A program made the translations under genes and the position numbers. The notes beneath the pieces are model-generated. The model worked only from the letters and a program-made list of their open reading frames with translations. It did not search any database and had not been told where the DNA came from. Shown here one piece after another: positions 53,142-62,191 of a stretch of 64,000 nucleotides of DNA. This DNA comes from Cyclobacteriaceae bacterium (lineage in GTDB: Bacteria > Bacteroidota > Bacteroidia > Cytophagales > Cyclobacteriaceae), in the NCBI GenBank assembly GCA_022841475.1, contig JALHRJ010000001.1, positions 1 to 64,000 on the forward strand, read 5' to 3'. How positions within the stretch are numbered: position 1 is the first letter of the stretch; every line of letters begins with the position of its first letter.

Positions 53142-54230
53142 TTACATCAACTTAGTATATACATCCTGTGTAAGTCTGGCAGTCTGTTGCCACGAAAATT
53201 CCTTTGCACGGTCAAACCCATTCTGTATAAGATTTGTCCGTATAGGTTGTTGTGATACTAATGTCTCGGCTACGGAGAGTATAGAATCCTTATTGGTTGG
53301 ATTAAAATAGAGCGCAGCATTTCCGGCTACTTCAGGCAACGAACTCGTTTCACTCGCGCCAATGGGGCATCCACAATTCATTGCTTCCAGTAATGGAATA
53401 CCAAATCCCTCATAGACAGAAGGAAAAAAGAAGGCGAGTGCATTAGAATAATACTTCCTTAAATTATCATCAGTACCACCAAAATATTTTATTCTATTTT
53501 GAATTTTTAACTCTTTAAATAATGAATGCTCTTCCCTGGTAAATTTTCCACCGCCTACACAGTATAGATATAGATTCGATTTTTTTAACAACAATGGAGC
53601 AACGGAAGTAACAAAATATATAAAATTCTTGTAGTCATTTCTACCCCCAACAAATAATAAATAATCTTCATCCTTCATTTCCCCAATTACCTTACTCGAA
53701 CTGGTAATCGAAGAAGCCAGATGAATAACAGAAACTTTTTCTGGCGGAATTCCATAGTACTCAACCAGGTCATTCTTAGAACTGGAGGAAACGGCAATAA
53801 TGCTATCCGCTCTGTTCAATGTTTGTCTCTTATGGGTTAGTGTTCTACGGTCATCAGTCTTATACTTTTCATGGATAATATCATGAAATGTTATAACAAT
53901 TGGCTTTTTACTTTTTATATTCAGGTAGTAGGGATCATAGTACGTTGGATGAAATACATCAAAATTATCTTGTCTATAAATCGTCTTACTTCGCACTTCA
54001 TTAAGCAAGTTCATTGTCTCTATCTTGCGCTGCAACTTAATGATCTTGAAGAAAGGAGTTGATTTGATAATTTTACTTTCCCTGATGTATTCATTGTTAG
54101 AAAACAAAAGTGAATTATAAACTGCCATTTCTGGTACTTTTTGAAATTGAGTTGTCAATTCATAAAAATATCTTGAAATCCCTCCGTACTCCTGAATTGT
54201 AAATGCCTGATGATCAAATAATATTTTCAT
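53142..54230 (-). CDS. Glycosyltransferase family 4
   Basis: A 362-residue GT-B enzyme with an N-terminal acceptor domain (MKILFDHQAFTIQEYGGISRYFYEL), PIVITFHDIIHEKY in the middle, and the donor-binding C-terminal segment EGFGIPLLEAMNCGCPIG with the E-x7-E motif. Last gene of the large minus-strand polysaccharide operon; starts 2 bp after the GT2 stop. Likely transfers a hexose to the repeat unit. Confidence 0.93.
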   Translation of the reverse strand: MKILFDHQAFTIQEYGGISRYFYELTTQFQKVPEMAVYNSLLFSNNEYIRESKIIKSTPFFKIIKLQRKIETMNLLNEVRSKTIYRQDNFDVFHPTYYDPYYLNIKSKKPIVITFHDIIHEKYKTDDRRTLTHKRQTLNRADSIIAVSSSSKNDLVEYYGIPPEKVSVIHLASSITSSSKVIGEMKDEDYLLFVGGRNDYKNFIYFVTSVAPLLLKKSNLYLYCVGGGKFTREEHSLFKELKIQNRIKYFGGTDDNLRKYYSNALAFFFPSVYEGFGIPLLEAMNCGCPIGASETSSLPEVAGNAALYFNPTNKDSILSVAETLVSQQPIRTNLIQNGFDRAKEFSWQQTARLTQDVYTKLM

Positions 54231-54232
54231 GT

Positions 54233-55072
54233 CTATTTAAGCCAAAATCCACCAAGCCTCCTAAAATATCCTGTTACTAAAGCAGCAAACATTTCCTCAT
54301 AGGGACAATTTCGAAGTGTGTAAATCGTGAAATTCTTAAGATTACCCCCACCCCTGATACTGAACAAATGATTAAAATAATTCTTCAGCGTCTTTTGTTT
54401 TCTGATCTTGTGATCACCTCCTTCTTCCGGATACGTATAGAGCTTTGCATCGTAATTACAATAAATAGTAAATCCATAAGTTCTTGCCCGTTGGGTAAAA
54501 TCGTAATCAGCCATATAATGTGGCAAATACTTCTCTTCAAAAAGGCCAATTTTTTTAAATACCCGCTCCGGTATTAATAGCCCACGTGCCGGAAACAACG
54601 AAACCTCATGCAAACCCATTTGGTTCTCCTTGACCAGGGTATCCAATAGATACGTGGATTGACCCGATGACCAATTAAATATTTCACCACCATAATAGGG
54701 GCGCTTAGTTTTAATATCAAGATCCAAAGCTCCAATTAAGGCTAATGGATTCTCTTCAGCGCTGATCATCATTTTCTCCACAAAATCAGGCGAAGCTACT
54801 GTGTCATTATTGAGAGTCATTATATAATCTGCATTCAAATCAAGAGCCACATTAATACCCATATTGATAGCAGCAGTCCAAAACAAATTTCCATCACCAT
54901 GCAATACAATGACATCAGGAAAATTAGTACTCAGCATTTCCCAGGTGCCGTCCGTTGAACCATCATCCACCACAATAATAAAATCAGCGGGTTGAGATTG
55001 CCTTTGCAATGACTCTAAACAATCGCGTGTAAAACTTTTTCGATTATGAACAGGAATAACTATGCAAATCAT
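54233..55072 (-). CDS. Glycosyltransferase family 2
   Basis: A 279-residue GT-A enzyme. IVIPVHNRKSFTRDCLESL, VVDDGSTDGT and TLNNDT are typical; C-terminal region has GLFEEKYLPHYMADYDFTQRA, resembling rhamnosyltransferase-type GT2 proteins. 27 bp downstream of the polymerase gene. Donor unknown. Confidence 0.92.
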   Translation of the reverse strand: MICIVIPVHNRKSFTRDCLESLQRQSQPADFIIVVDDGSTDGTWEMLSTNFPDVIVLHGDGNLFWTAAINMGINVALDLNADYIMTLNNDTVASPDFVEKMMISAEENPLALIGALDLDIKTKRPYYGGEIFNWSSGQSTYLLDTLVKENQMGLHEVSLFPARGLLIPERVFKKIGLFEEKYLPHYMADYDFTQRARTYGFTIYCNYDAKLYTYPEEGGDHKIRKQKTLKNYFNHLFSIRGGGNLKNFTIYTLRNCPYEEMFAALVTGYFRRLGGFWLK

Positions 55073-55099
55073 GTTGATGTAATTTTAGTTGTCCATATA

Positions 55100-56431
55100 C
55101 TATACCCAATCAGCTTCAGTAGGTTTAAATTCATGTACCATCAAATTCTCTTTATGCGCATTTCGTGTTGCCATGCGCATCTTCTCTAGTTTAGGAATGG
55201 CAATTATTGCCACCATGAAAGAAAATATCACAAACCCCAAAGCATCGAGATATAAAAATGTGTCAATCTGTAAAATGAACAAGAAAAATATTACAACCGG
55301 AAAAAATGCACCCTCTGATCTTCCATCTTTACTCATCTGTTTAAAATATTGATAAATTCCATACAGGATAATGCAGAAAATGATGAAGAAGACAATTCCC
55401 TGACTAACCAGAATTTCCATGGAAGTACTGTGTAGGTGCATATGAAAAACGTCCTTTTCATTCCACATCTTAGCGACATCATCAATGAGCCCCAAGAAAT
55501 AATGTCCTTTATAACCATTACCCCATATCCAACCTTGCCGATCATCGAGTAACCAATTCATTGCATCCTGCCATAAAAAAGCTCGCCCGTTAAATGTAGT
55601 CACATCTTCTATGTCAACCCGTTGCATCATAGACGATAGCCCCGGAAGCTGCAATATTTTATAGATAGGAAGAGCTGATCCTAAAAGCATAGGGATGGTA
55701 AACAAGGACAAAAGATAAATCCCTCGCATCCGGGCAATCCCCAAAAGGTAAAGACTCATCACAAGAACATATACCAGAATTGTGAGCCGTGAATTAATCA
55801 GAAAAAATAAACCGAGATTGAATAAGAAATAAGCACTCAAGGAAGCAAATCGAATTGGATCAGTCCAATGCCGCTTTAGATAATATAATAAGAGTAAGTT
55901 AATGATGGCCAATAAACTGGCTCCGCTATAAAAGCCGCCTAAAAAGGGAAAATTTAAACGGCCTTCCAGACTGTGTGTCTCGTTAGCTAAGCCCAACGCG
56001 AAATAACCAACTAAGTTGATAGCAAGTAATAAACTCAAGCTGATTATTAACACTTGCAAAAGCTTTTCTCTGGTAGTATTGTTATATAACACTACGATAA
56101 GAAATGCATGAAAAGGTATTATTATTAACAAGGATTTTGTGAAAGTGAGAATTGTAGTCGCTTCGGGTAGGCCTTTGTTTAAAGCAATAAATAAAGAGCC
56201 TGCTGATGACAACACAAACAACAACATAAAGTAATAGAACTTATTTACCCTACTGTCGAATCCCCCACTATACAAGCTGTTAATAAAATAAAACAGAATG
56301 ATAAAAATAAAAGGAGCTAGTGAAATAAGATATCCTATGGATGGACTATTAACTGCAGAAATATAGGTTCCAAGTCCATAAATTGGAAAGCTAATGATGC
56401 ATAAGAAATTTATGATATCTCTTTTATACAC
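55100..56431 (-). CDS. O-antigen polymerase/ligase-family membrane protein (Wzy/WaaL type)
   Basis: A 443-residue integral membrane protein with about 12 hydrophobic segments. The large periplasmic loop has NGRAFLWQDAMNWLLDD and then HMHLHSTSMEILVSQG, the pattern of the Wzy_C/O-antigen ligase family. In a Wzx/Wzy pathway it polymerises repeat units or ligates glycan to a carrier. The start is GTG at 56431; a stop lies directly upstream in frame and no ATG is close, so the GTG is the only plausible start. Confidence 0.88.
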   Translation of the reverse strand: MYKRDIINFLCIISFPIYGLGTYISAVNSPSIGYLISLAPFIFIILFYFINSLYSGGFDSRVNKFYYFMLLFVLSSAGSLFIALNKGLPEATTILTFTKSLLIIIPFHAFLIVVLYNNTTREKLLQVLIISLSLLLAINLVGYFALGLANETHSLEGRLNFPFLGGFYSGASLLAIINLLLLYYLKRHWTDPIRFASLSAYFLFNLGLFFLINSRLTILVYVLVMSLYLLGIARMRGIYLLSLFTIPMLLGSALPIYKILQLPGLSSMMQRVDIEDVTTFNGRAFLWQDAMNWLLDDRQGWIWGNGYKGHYFLGLIDDVAKMWNEKDVFHMHLHSTSMEILVSQGIVFFIIFCIILYGIYQYFKQMSKDGRSEGAFFPVVIFFLFILQIDTFLYLDALGFVIFSFMVAIIAIPKLEKMRMATRNAHKENLMVHEFKPTEADWV

Positions 56432-56460
56432 AGCAAGTCAGGTTAAGTATGGCAAGAATG

Positions 56461-57489
56461 TCATGAGAAGATTGTGATAAGTGGTTTAACAAGTCTTGAT
56501 AAAACTTCTAAAGGGAAAACATTTTTGAGTTGGGATTTAATCCTTGATCCAAAAGATGTATTGGCAAGTCTAAAGATCTTTGTCTCTTTCGCTTGATCAA
56601 CCATTACAACTTTTGGATGGTACAGCGGAAATCTCATTTCTTCCAATTTAAGGTCATGCCCCACCGCTTTTAAATTACTGGTGTTTGTAGCATACTTTCC
56701 AAAACCCAGATTAATAACAAGATTGGAATTTGGAACTATCACCAAACCGGAATTTATTTTACATGCAAACTGCCATTGATAGTCCCAAATGGTTTTAGAA
56801 CTGGTTACCGCATCGCCTTCATACATCTTTTTAAAAACATAATTATAGAAATCCCGCTCATAGATGGTGTGATAAGTATCGCTCAGATATCTCTTCTTAT
56901 CAATCTCTACGTGCTTGCTCATCGTAAAGTCAAAGAGCTTCCAGGCCCTGCGCCACGTTGCCCATCCCCATATATAGGTAAGGTTTGAAAAACGGTAAGA
57001 TAATTCTCTATCACGCTGATCATTTGATTCCAAATTATTTCCTCCAATGTGCATTACACGCATATCCTCTCTGTACTTTGTCAACAACTCTTCACAAAAC
57101 GGAAAGAAAGAAGCTGATGGCAAACAATCATCTTCCAATATGATCCCCTCTGTTTCTTGCTCAAAAAACCAGGTAATCGCAGTACTGGGTCCTTTACCAC
57201 AGCCAAGATTTTCTTGTCTTATTAATGTCTGTACTGAACACTCCCAATCTATTTCGCTAAGTATCGACTGCACCTTTGAACAATTTATTACATCTGTTGT
57301 AACCTCTGGTCTTGGTCCATCGAATGCTATATAAAATCTTATAGGCTTTACCTTCCTGATAGCTTCAAATACAAGTCGTGTTGTATCAGGTCTATTGAAG
57401 GCAATCAATAAAACAGCAGTATGTAGCGCATTCAAAGGCGTAGTATAGGAATTAAAAACCTTAGGTAAAGATGATAGAGTGGCTCTCAA
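56461..57489 (-). CDS. Nucleotide-diphospho-sugar transferase-like glycosyltransferase (copy 1)
   Basis: A 342-residue GT-A-type enzyme, first of three tandem paralogs (with 57565-58557 and 58592-59506). Conserved blocks: FNRPDTT (31-37), FDGPR (56-60), DWEC (81-84), STAITWFFE (102-110), EDDCLP (119-124, probable metal site) and YIWGWATWRRAWK. No ATG precedes the first conserved strand; the start is a TTG at 57489 with an in-frame stop just upstream. Substrate unknown. Confidence 0.85.
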   Translation of the reverse strand: MRATLSSLPKVFNSYTTPLNALHTAVLLIAFNRPDTTRLVFEAIRKVKPIRFYIAFDGPRPEVTTDVINCSKVQSILSEIDWECSVQTLIRQENLGCGKGPSTAITWFFEQETEGIILEDDCLPSASFFPFCEELLTKYREDMRVMHIGGNNLESNDQRDRELSYRFSNLTYIWGWATWRRAWKLFDFTMSKHVEIDKKRYLSDTYHTIYERDFYNYVFKKMYEGDAVTSSKTIWDYQWQFACKINSGLVIVPNSNLVINLGFGKYATNTSNLKAVGHDLKLEEMRFPLYHPKVVMVDQAKETKIFRLANTSFGSRIKSQLKNVFPLEVLSRLVKPLITIFS

Positions 57490-57564
57490 TTTTCAATGAT
57501 CATCATCATCAGGAATTGACAAGATTATCATGTTTGGCGATTATAGTTGTTACCATTCTTATTT

Positions 57565-58557
57565 TTAGGTAAACAACGCCTGTAATGGTCGCACCAAGGT
57601 ATCAACTACTTTTTCCGGAAGTATGTTTTTAATTTGAGATTTGATTCTGGATGACGGGGATGTGCAGACCAACTTGAAGACCTCGCTTTCCTTTTCATTA
57701 TCCACCATAACAAACTCAGGATGCCTGAGTGGAAATTCCATTTTCTCTACCGCGAGGTCATAACCCACCGCAGTAGGATTTACTGTATTGGTTGCATATT
57801 CACCAAAACCCAAATTTTTTATCAAATTGCGATTAGGTACGATGACCAACCCGGAATTAATTTTACAAGCAAATTGCCATTGATAACTCCAAATAGTTCG
57901 TGAGCTTATCTTCTCATCACCCTGATGCATCTTTTTAAAAACATAGCTATAATAATCCCGCTCATAGATGGATCCGAAAGCTCCAGCCAGGTATTCTTTT
58001 ATATTTATTTCCGGGTAATGATTCATTTTGAAATCAAAATGTTTCCAGGCTCTGCGCCAGGTTGCCCAACCCCAGATATAGGTGAGATTTGAAAAGCGAT
58101 AAGAATACCCATCGGTTTGCATAGAGCCTTCAAAATTATTTCCACCGATTTCCATCACGCGAGTATCATCTCTATACTTTTCCAACAACTGGGAACAAAA
58201 CGTAAAAAAAGATAGTGACGGGAGGCAATCATCTTCTAGTATAATTCCTTCCTCTTCATGTTCAAAAAACCAGGTGATAGCCGTGGATAATGCCTGACCC
58301 AAGCCGAGATTTTCGGTGCGATATAAGGTGCGTACCTCACAGTCCCAATCTACACCATCAATAATTCTTTTAGCTTCCTCACACTTGGCAGCTTCACCAA
58401 CTTTACTGCTGCGCGGCCCGTCTGCCGCCACATACAAACGTGTTGGTCTTGCTTGTCGAATCACTTCAAAAACCTGGCGGGTTGTTTCTGGTCTGCTAAA
58501 AATCATAAACAACACTGGAGTAGTGAGCGAAGCAGAGAACGTTGAAAGGTTTCCCAT
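57565..58557 (-). CDS. Nucleotide-diphospho-sugar transferase-like glycosyltransferase (copy 2)
   Basis: A 330-residue paralog in the same order of motifs: IFSRPETT (19-26), AADGPR, DWDC, STAITWFFE, EDDCLP (108-113) and YIWGWATWRRAWK. Most similar to copy 1 through the C-terminal half (RTIWSYQWQFACKINSGL). ATG start. Possibly adds another sugar to the repeat unit. Confidence 0.87.
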   Translation of the reverse strand: MGNLSTFSASLTTPVLFMIFSRPETTRQVFEVIRQARPTRLYVAADGPRSSKVGEAAKCEEAKRIIDGVDWDCEVRTLYRTENLGLGQALSTAITWFFEHEEEGIILEDDCLPSLSFFTFCSQLLEKYRDDTRVMEIGGNNFEGSMQTDGYSYRFSNLTYIWGWATWRRAWKHFDFKMNHYPEINIKEYLAGAFGSIYERDYYSYVFKKMHQGDEKISSRTIWSYQWQFACKINSGLVIVPNRNLIKNLGFGEYATNTVNPTAVGYDLAVEKMEFPLRHPEFVMVDNEKESEVFKLVCTSPSSRIKSQIKNILPEKVVDTLVRPLQALFT

Positions 58558-58591
58558 AAATTTAAAACTAGTACTTATTCAAAAGCAACAT

Positions 58592-59506
58592 CTAATAGGA
58601 GAGCTTTGAAATGAGGTTCTCGATCATGAATTCCTTAAAATATTTCTTATCGGAAGCAAAATCCCGGATAACGAAGGGTGGGTGTTTTAACGGAAAAGCC
58701 ATCTCCTGTATTTGCAACTTAGCACTCATGCTATTACTATTTTGCGTGTGGGTAGCATCGTCCCCAAAACCAAGATTCCGAACTAAATTATCATTTGGCA
58801 CTATTGATAATCCTGCGTTAACGTATCTCGCAAAATCCCATTGATAGTCCCACCAATCAACGCGTTCAGCGGTCACTGTTTTTTCAAATTTTCTAAGTCG
58901 ATACAATTTCTCCAGTGGATTCAAAAAGAAATTATCAAAGTATTTATTCCTTTTCACCTCATCGTATAAGGCAATTTTATAATCAAATTTTTTCCAGGCT
59001 CTGCGCCAGGTAGCCCACCCCCAAATATGCCCGCTTCTAGAAAAATAATAAGAGTAATCAGCATCATTTTGCCAGCCATTCAGAAAGTTGTTACCTCCTA
59101 TGTGCATAATACGGGTGTCATTTCTATAGCGTTCCAATAACTCCTGACAATACCAAAAAAAACTCTGTGCGGGCAAGCAATCGTCTTCGAGAATAATTCC
59201 TTCTTCTTCGTGTTCAAAAAACCATGTGATTGCAGTTGAAGGTGCGATCCCACAATTCAAGTTAACATTACTAAATAGCGTTTTAACTTCACATTCCCAA
59301 TCCACGCCACGTATTACCTGTCTGGCTAACTCACAATTAATCCCATCCGTAACATGGCCGTGACGAGGTCCATCAGCTGCCACATATAACCGAGATGGTT
59401 TTGCTTTACGAATAGCTTCAAATACAAGTTTAGTTGTATCGGGTCTATTAAAAATAATCATAAGCACAGCCGTTTGAAGAGGTTGCGGTGGATTAAAGGT
59501 TGACAT
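58592..59506 (-). CDS. Nucleotide-diphospho-sugar transferase-like glycosyltransferase (copy 3)
   Basis: A 304-residue paralog, shorter at the C-terminus. Shared: IFNRPDTT (18-25), AADGPR, DWEC, STAITWFFE, EDDCLP (107-112) and HIWGWATWRRAWK. The C-terminal acceptor region (after about residue 150) is the most diverged, including VDWWDYQWDFARYVNAGL. It is the first of the three in transcription order. Confidence 0.87.
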   Translation of the reverse strand: MSTFNPPQPLQTAVLMIIFNRPDTTKLVFEAIRKAKPSRLYVAADGPRHGHVTDGINCELARQVIRGVDWECEVKTLFSNVNLNCGIAPSTAITWFFEHEEEGIILEDDCLPAQSFFWYCQELLERYRNDTRIMHIGGNNFLNGWQNDADYSYYFSRSGHIWGWATWRRAWKKFDYKIALYDEVKRNKYFDNFFLNPLEKLYRLRKFEKTVTAERVDWWDYQWDFARYVNAGLSIVPNDNLVRNLGFGDDATHTQNSNSMSAKLQIQEMAFPLKHPPFVIRDFASDKKYFKEFMIENLISKLSY

Positions 59507-59546
59507 TACTAATTATTAGAACTTAAAATTGCATTTTATGGGCCCA

Positions 59547-59561
59547 TATATCAATGATATA
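59547..59561. repeat. 15-bp palindrome in a spacer of the polysaccharide operon
   Basis: TATATCA A TGATATA is a perfect palindrome about the central A, in the 79-bp spacer between the GT copy 3 gene (start 59506) and the Zn-ribbon protein gene (stop 59586). Operator-like; function unknown. Confidence 0.3.
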
Positions 59562-59585
59562 AATCATCCTGAAAACATAACATGA

Positions 59586-60833
59586 TCATGAAGGAGCAGC
59601 ATGTATATAACGGCACATGTTTTTGTTGTACACTTCATAATCGTTAATCATAGCAATTGTCTTGCTTGCTACTGATTTCGGATGCACATATTGATCAACA
59701 AAACGATAAAAGAAAAGCTGTAGCCGGTTGCTATACCGTACCGATATATCCTGAATCATATTTCCATAGCGATCTTCAGGTAAAATTTCAACGCAGCCAG
59801 CCGCTAAAGCTGTTGGTAAAAGCATATTTGAACCGTGAATGCCAATCACTACATGACTCTTTGCATAGGTAATACACCAGGCTCTTTCAATAATCGGGTT
59901 TAATCTCCACTTGCGTTCGTCTGAAGCATAACCTGCAAATTTCCCCGTTCTTCCAAGTCCCACAATGTTAAAATTCGCCTCAGGCATTTTTTTTCTGATT
60001 AATCTGATGGTTTTTTTAACCATACCATTCTGCCTTTTTGAAAGATGCCTTGACCCCCAGGGTAAAATCTTGAGTTTTCGGCAAATGCGATAAAACCAAG
60101 AGTCTGCTATACCTGGAAACCACCATCGGTCCTCGCGTAAAACAAATGTAATTGTTGGTCTTTGTGTTGAATAGTTTTCAAGTTGAAAGGGTTTAACATC
60201 GGTTAACCGGCTAATATCAACCGTACTTAAATCAGGATGTGAATAGGCATAGCTTAAATAAATTTCACGAAACCTATGAGACTGATCCGAAACAAATTTT
60301 TGAATCGACCGATAGCTATAGACAAGCTCATCTAAATTCAAATCAACTGCCCAAACTTCCGCACATCCCTTTGGAATTAACCACTTAAATATCTTGGGAA
60401 TGATGATAATCAAACCAATGTCCTTCTGATGATCCAGATGGTGAAATGCGTTATATAATTTCAGCAGCACATGCCCATATATTGAATCAAGTGTATTGAG
60501 AATAATAACTCTATCACATCTATTGTAGATATTCATTTCTATTGACACATCATCTTGTCGGATATTCTCATGTGACCGTATGAGGGAATTCGCCAGCCAG
60601 GTAGGTGTTACATCTTGTTGATATAATTTTCCATTTAACTTACCTAAGGTCATGGGATAAGCCACCGTATGACCTACGGGCAGCACCTGGAAGAATTCCA
60701 GTCCACACGATCCACAGGTACAATCCGCAAGCACATTAATTGTTTCAAATCGAATTTCGTTTACAACCGTGCTTTGCGATAGGCACTCCGGACAAGCGTA
60801 TTGATTTTCCAGGGTGGGTTTAAGTTGAACCAT
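59586..60833 (-). CDS. Zn-ribbon protein with GT61-like C-terminal domain
   Basis: A 415-residue cytosolic protein. N-terminal C14xxC17...C38xC40xxC43 looks like a zinc ribbon. The remainder resembles the DUF563/GT61-like fold: VVIGIHGSNMLLPTALAAG (about 330-348) corresponds to the GAHGAGL motif of GT61 enzymes, with EILPEDRYGN after it. The zinc ribbon is an unusual N-terminal addition to this family. It lies between the Wzx gene (10 bp) and the GT triplet. Predicted glycosyltransferase; certainty is moderate. Confidence 0.65.
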   Translation of the reverse strand: MVQLKPTLENQYACPECLSQSTVVNEIRFETINVLADCTCGSCGLEFFQVLPVGHTVAYPMTLGKLNGKLYQQDVTPTWLANSLIRSHENIRQDDVSIEMNIYNRCDRVIILNTLDSIYGHVLLKLYNAFHHLDHQKDIGLIIIIPKIFKWLIPKGCAEVWAVDLNLDELVYSYRSIQKFVSDQSHRFREIYLSYAYSHPDLSTVDISRLTDVKPFQLENYSTQRPTITFVLREDRWWFPGIADSWFYRICRKLKILPWGSRHLSKRQNGMVKKTIRLIRKKMPEANFNIVGLGRTGKFAGYASDERKWRLNPIIERAWCITYAKSHVVIGIHGSNMLLPTALAAGCVEILPEDRYGNMIQDISVRYSNRLQLFFYRFVDQYVHPKSVASKTIAMINDYEVYNKNMCRYIHAAPS

Positions 60834-60843
60834 ATTATTATAT

Positions 60844-62142
60844 TTAATTAATCTCTTTTAGCCGCCAAAATGTAAAGATGCCTTTGAACATCAATTGTTG
60901 ATTTTCCCTCGTTTTCTTAAAAAAGATATCGACCAGAAAAATACTTATCGTAAAAGATATCATACTCGCTATCACCGAGCCCACCGAAGCGAAATGTGGG
61001 ATCAGGAAATAATTTAGGGTAATATTGGATATCGCACCTATTACAACAGTAAGTAATGAGTACTTGAATAAACTTTCGTTAACGATAAATACAGATTTAC
61101 CCACACCCATGTTCGAAAAGAAAAGGCGCAAGGCAAATAATGATAACAGAAAACCTGCTGCCTGATACTCGATTCCATAGAGTAGAATTATAACTCTTTC
61201 TGCAAAAAGATAAATGGGAATAGCAACCAGCAGAAACGCTAAAAACATGAGACGATATAAATTAACCAGCCGGCTGTGATATAACGTCTCACTCATACCC
61301 TTTGCTTTTGTAATGGCGGGTGAGAACGTACTCATTAGCACCATGGGCATGAAGCCAAATATTTCAATGAATTTTAATGCTACTGAATATTGACCTACTT
61401 CCGCGTTATTCAACATTTTTCCGAGCATTACCTGATCAATGCGCGCTTGCGTGTGCAACGCCAAACCATATAACGCAATGGGCCACGACTCGCTCAAAAG
61501 TTTAAAGGCTAAATCCTTGCGAAACTTCCAATTGCGAATTGTACCCTGGCGCTTATGATAAGCATAGATAAAACCTGAAGCATTAAGTATAGACGCAAGA
61601 ACGATCACAATGGCAAACCAAATCAGGGGCGCGTTTGCAAAAACTAGAGTCAACTTTATGGCGCTTACAAACAAGTTGATCCCTAGCTGAACTTGTACTA
61701 CATACTTTGACATTACCTGAGCCTGGAAAAAATAATTGACTACCTCAAAGGCTTTGAAAAATTCAGCAAAAGCAATGATCATGATCAGCGTATTGGTAAA
61801 ACTGTCATGCTTCATGAAAATGAGAATGATAAACATCAATACCAATAAAGTGCTTGAGCCTATCATTTTCAACACAAACCCAGTTCCTAGCAAGTCGTTT
61901 TTAGATTCACTATGTTTAGCCAACTCCCGAACGATGATTTGATCTATACCCAACGTTGAGAACGCAGAAAAAATGCTGACAAAACTTATTGCGTAATTTA
62001 GGAGGCCAAAACTTTCGGGTTGGAGGTAACGCGCAACATAGATACCAACCAACATACCTACCGCCAGGGTAAATCCCTTTTCAAAAATCAGCCATGAGAC
62101 ATTCTCAAAATATTTGCGAAAACGAAGTGGTATTAAAAACAT
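60844..62142 (-). CDS. Wzx-type polysaccharide flippase
   Basis: A 432-residue membrane protein with about 12 hydrophobic segments. N-terminal NVSWLIFEKGFTLAVGMLVGIYVARYLQPESFGLLNYAISF is partly the signature of the polysaccharide-transport/MATE-like family (PST), with a charged cytosolic loop at about 70-80. It moves lipid-linked repeat units across the inner membrane. 49 bp downstream of the kinase gene. Confidence 0.93.
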   Translation of the reverse strand: MFLIPLRFRKYFENVSWLIFEKGFTLAVGMLVGIYVARYLQPESFGLLNYAISFVSIFSAFSTLGIDQIIVRELAKHSESKNDLLGTGFVLKMIGSSTLLVLMFIILIFMKHDSFTNTLIMIIAFAEFFKAFEVVNYFFQAQVMSKYVVQVQLGINLFVSAIKLTLVFANAPLIWFAIVIVLASILNASGFIYAYHKRQGTIRNWKFRKDLAFKLLSESWPIALYGLALHTQARIDQVMLGKMLNNAEVGQYSVALKFIEIFGFMPMVLMSTFSPAITKAKGMSETLYHSRLVNLYRLMFLAFLLVAIPIYLFAERVIILLYGIEYQAAGFLLSLFALRLFFSNMGVGKSVFIVNESLFKYSLLTVVIGAISNITLNYFLIPHFASVGSVIASMISFTISIFLVDIFFKKTRENQQLMFKGIFTFWRLKEIN

Positions 62143-62191
62143 GACCTGCTACGTATGTAGTAAGCATTTAGTAGTATTGAAATAGGTAAGA

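Noticed and set aside
59581..59590. 10-bp palindrome CATGATCATG
   Set aside because: It coincides with the stop region of the Zn-ribbon protein gene and such short palindromes occur by chance.
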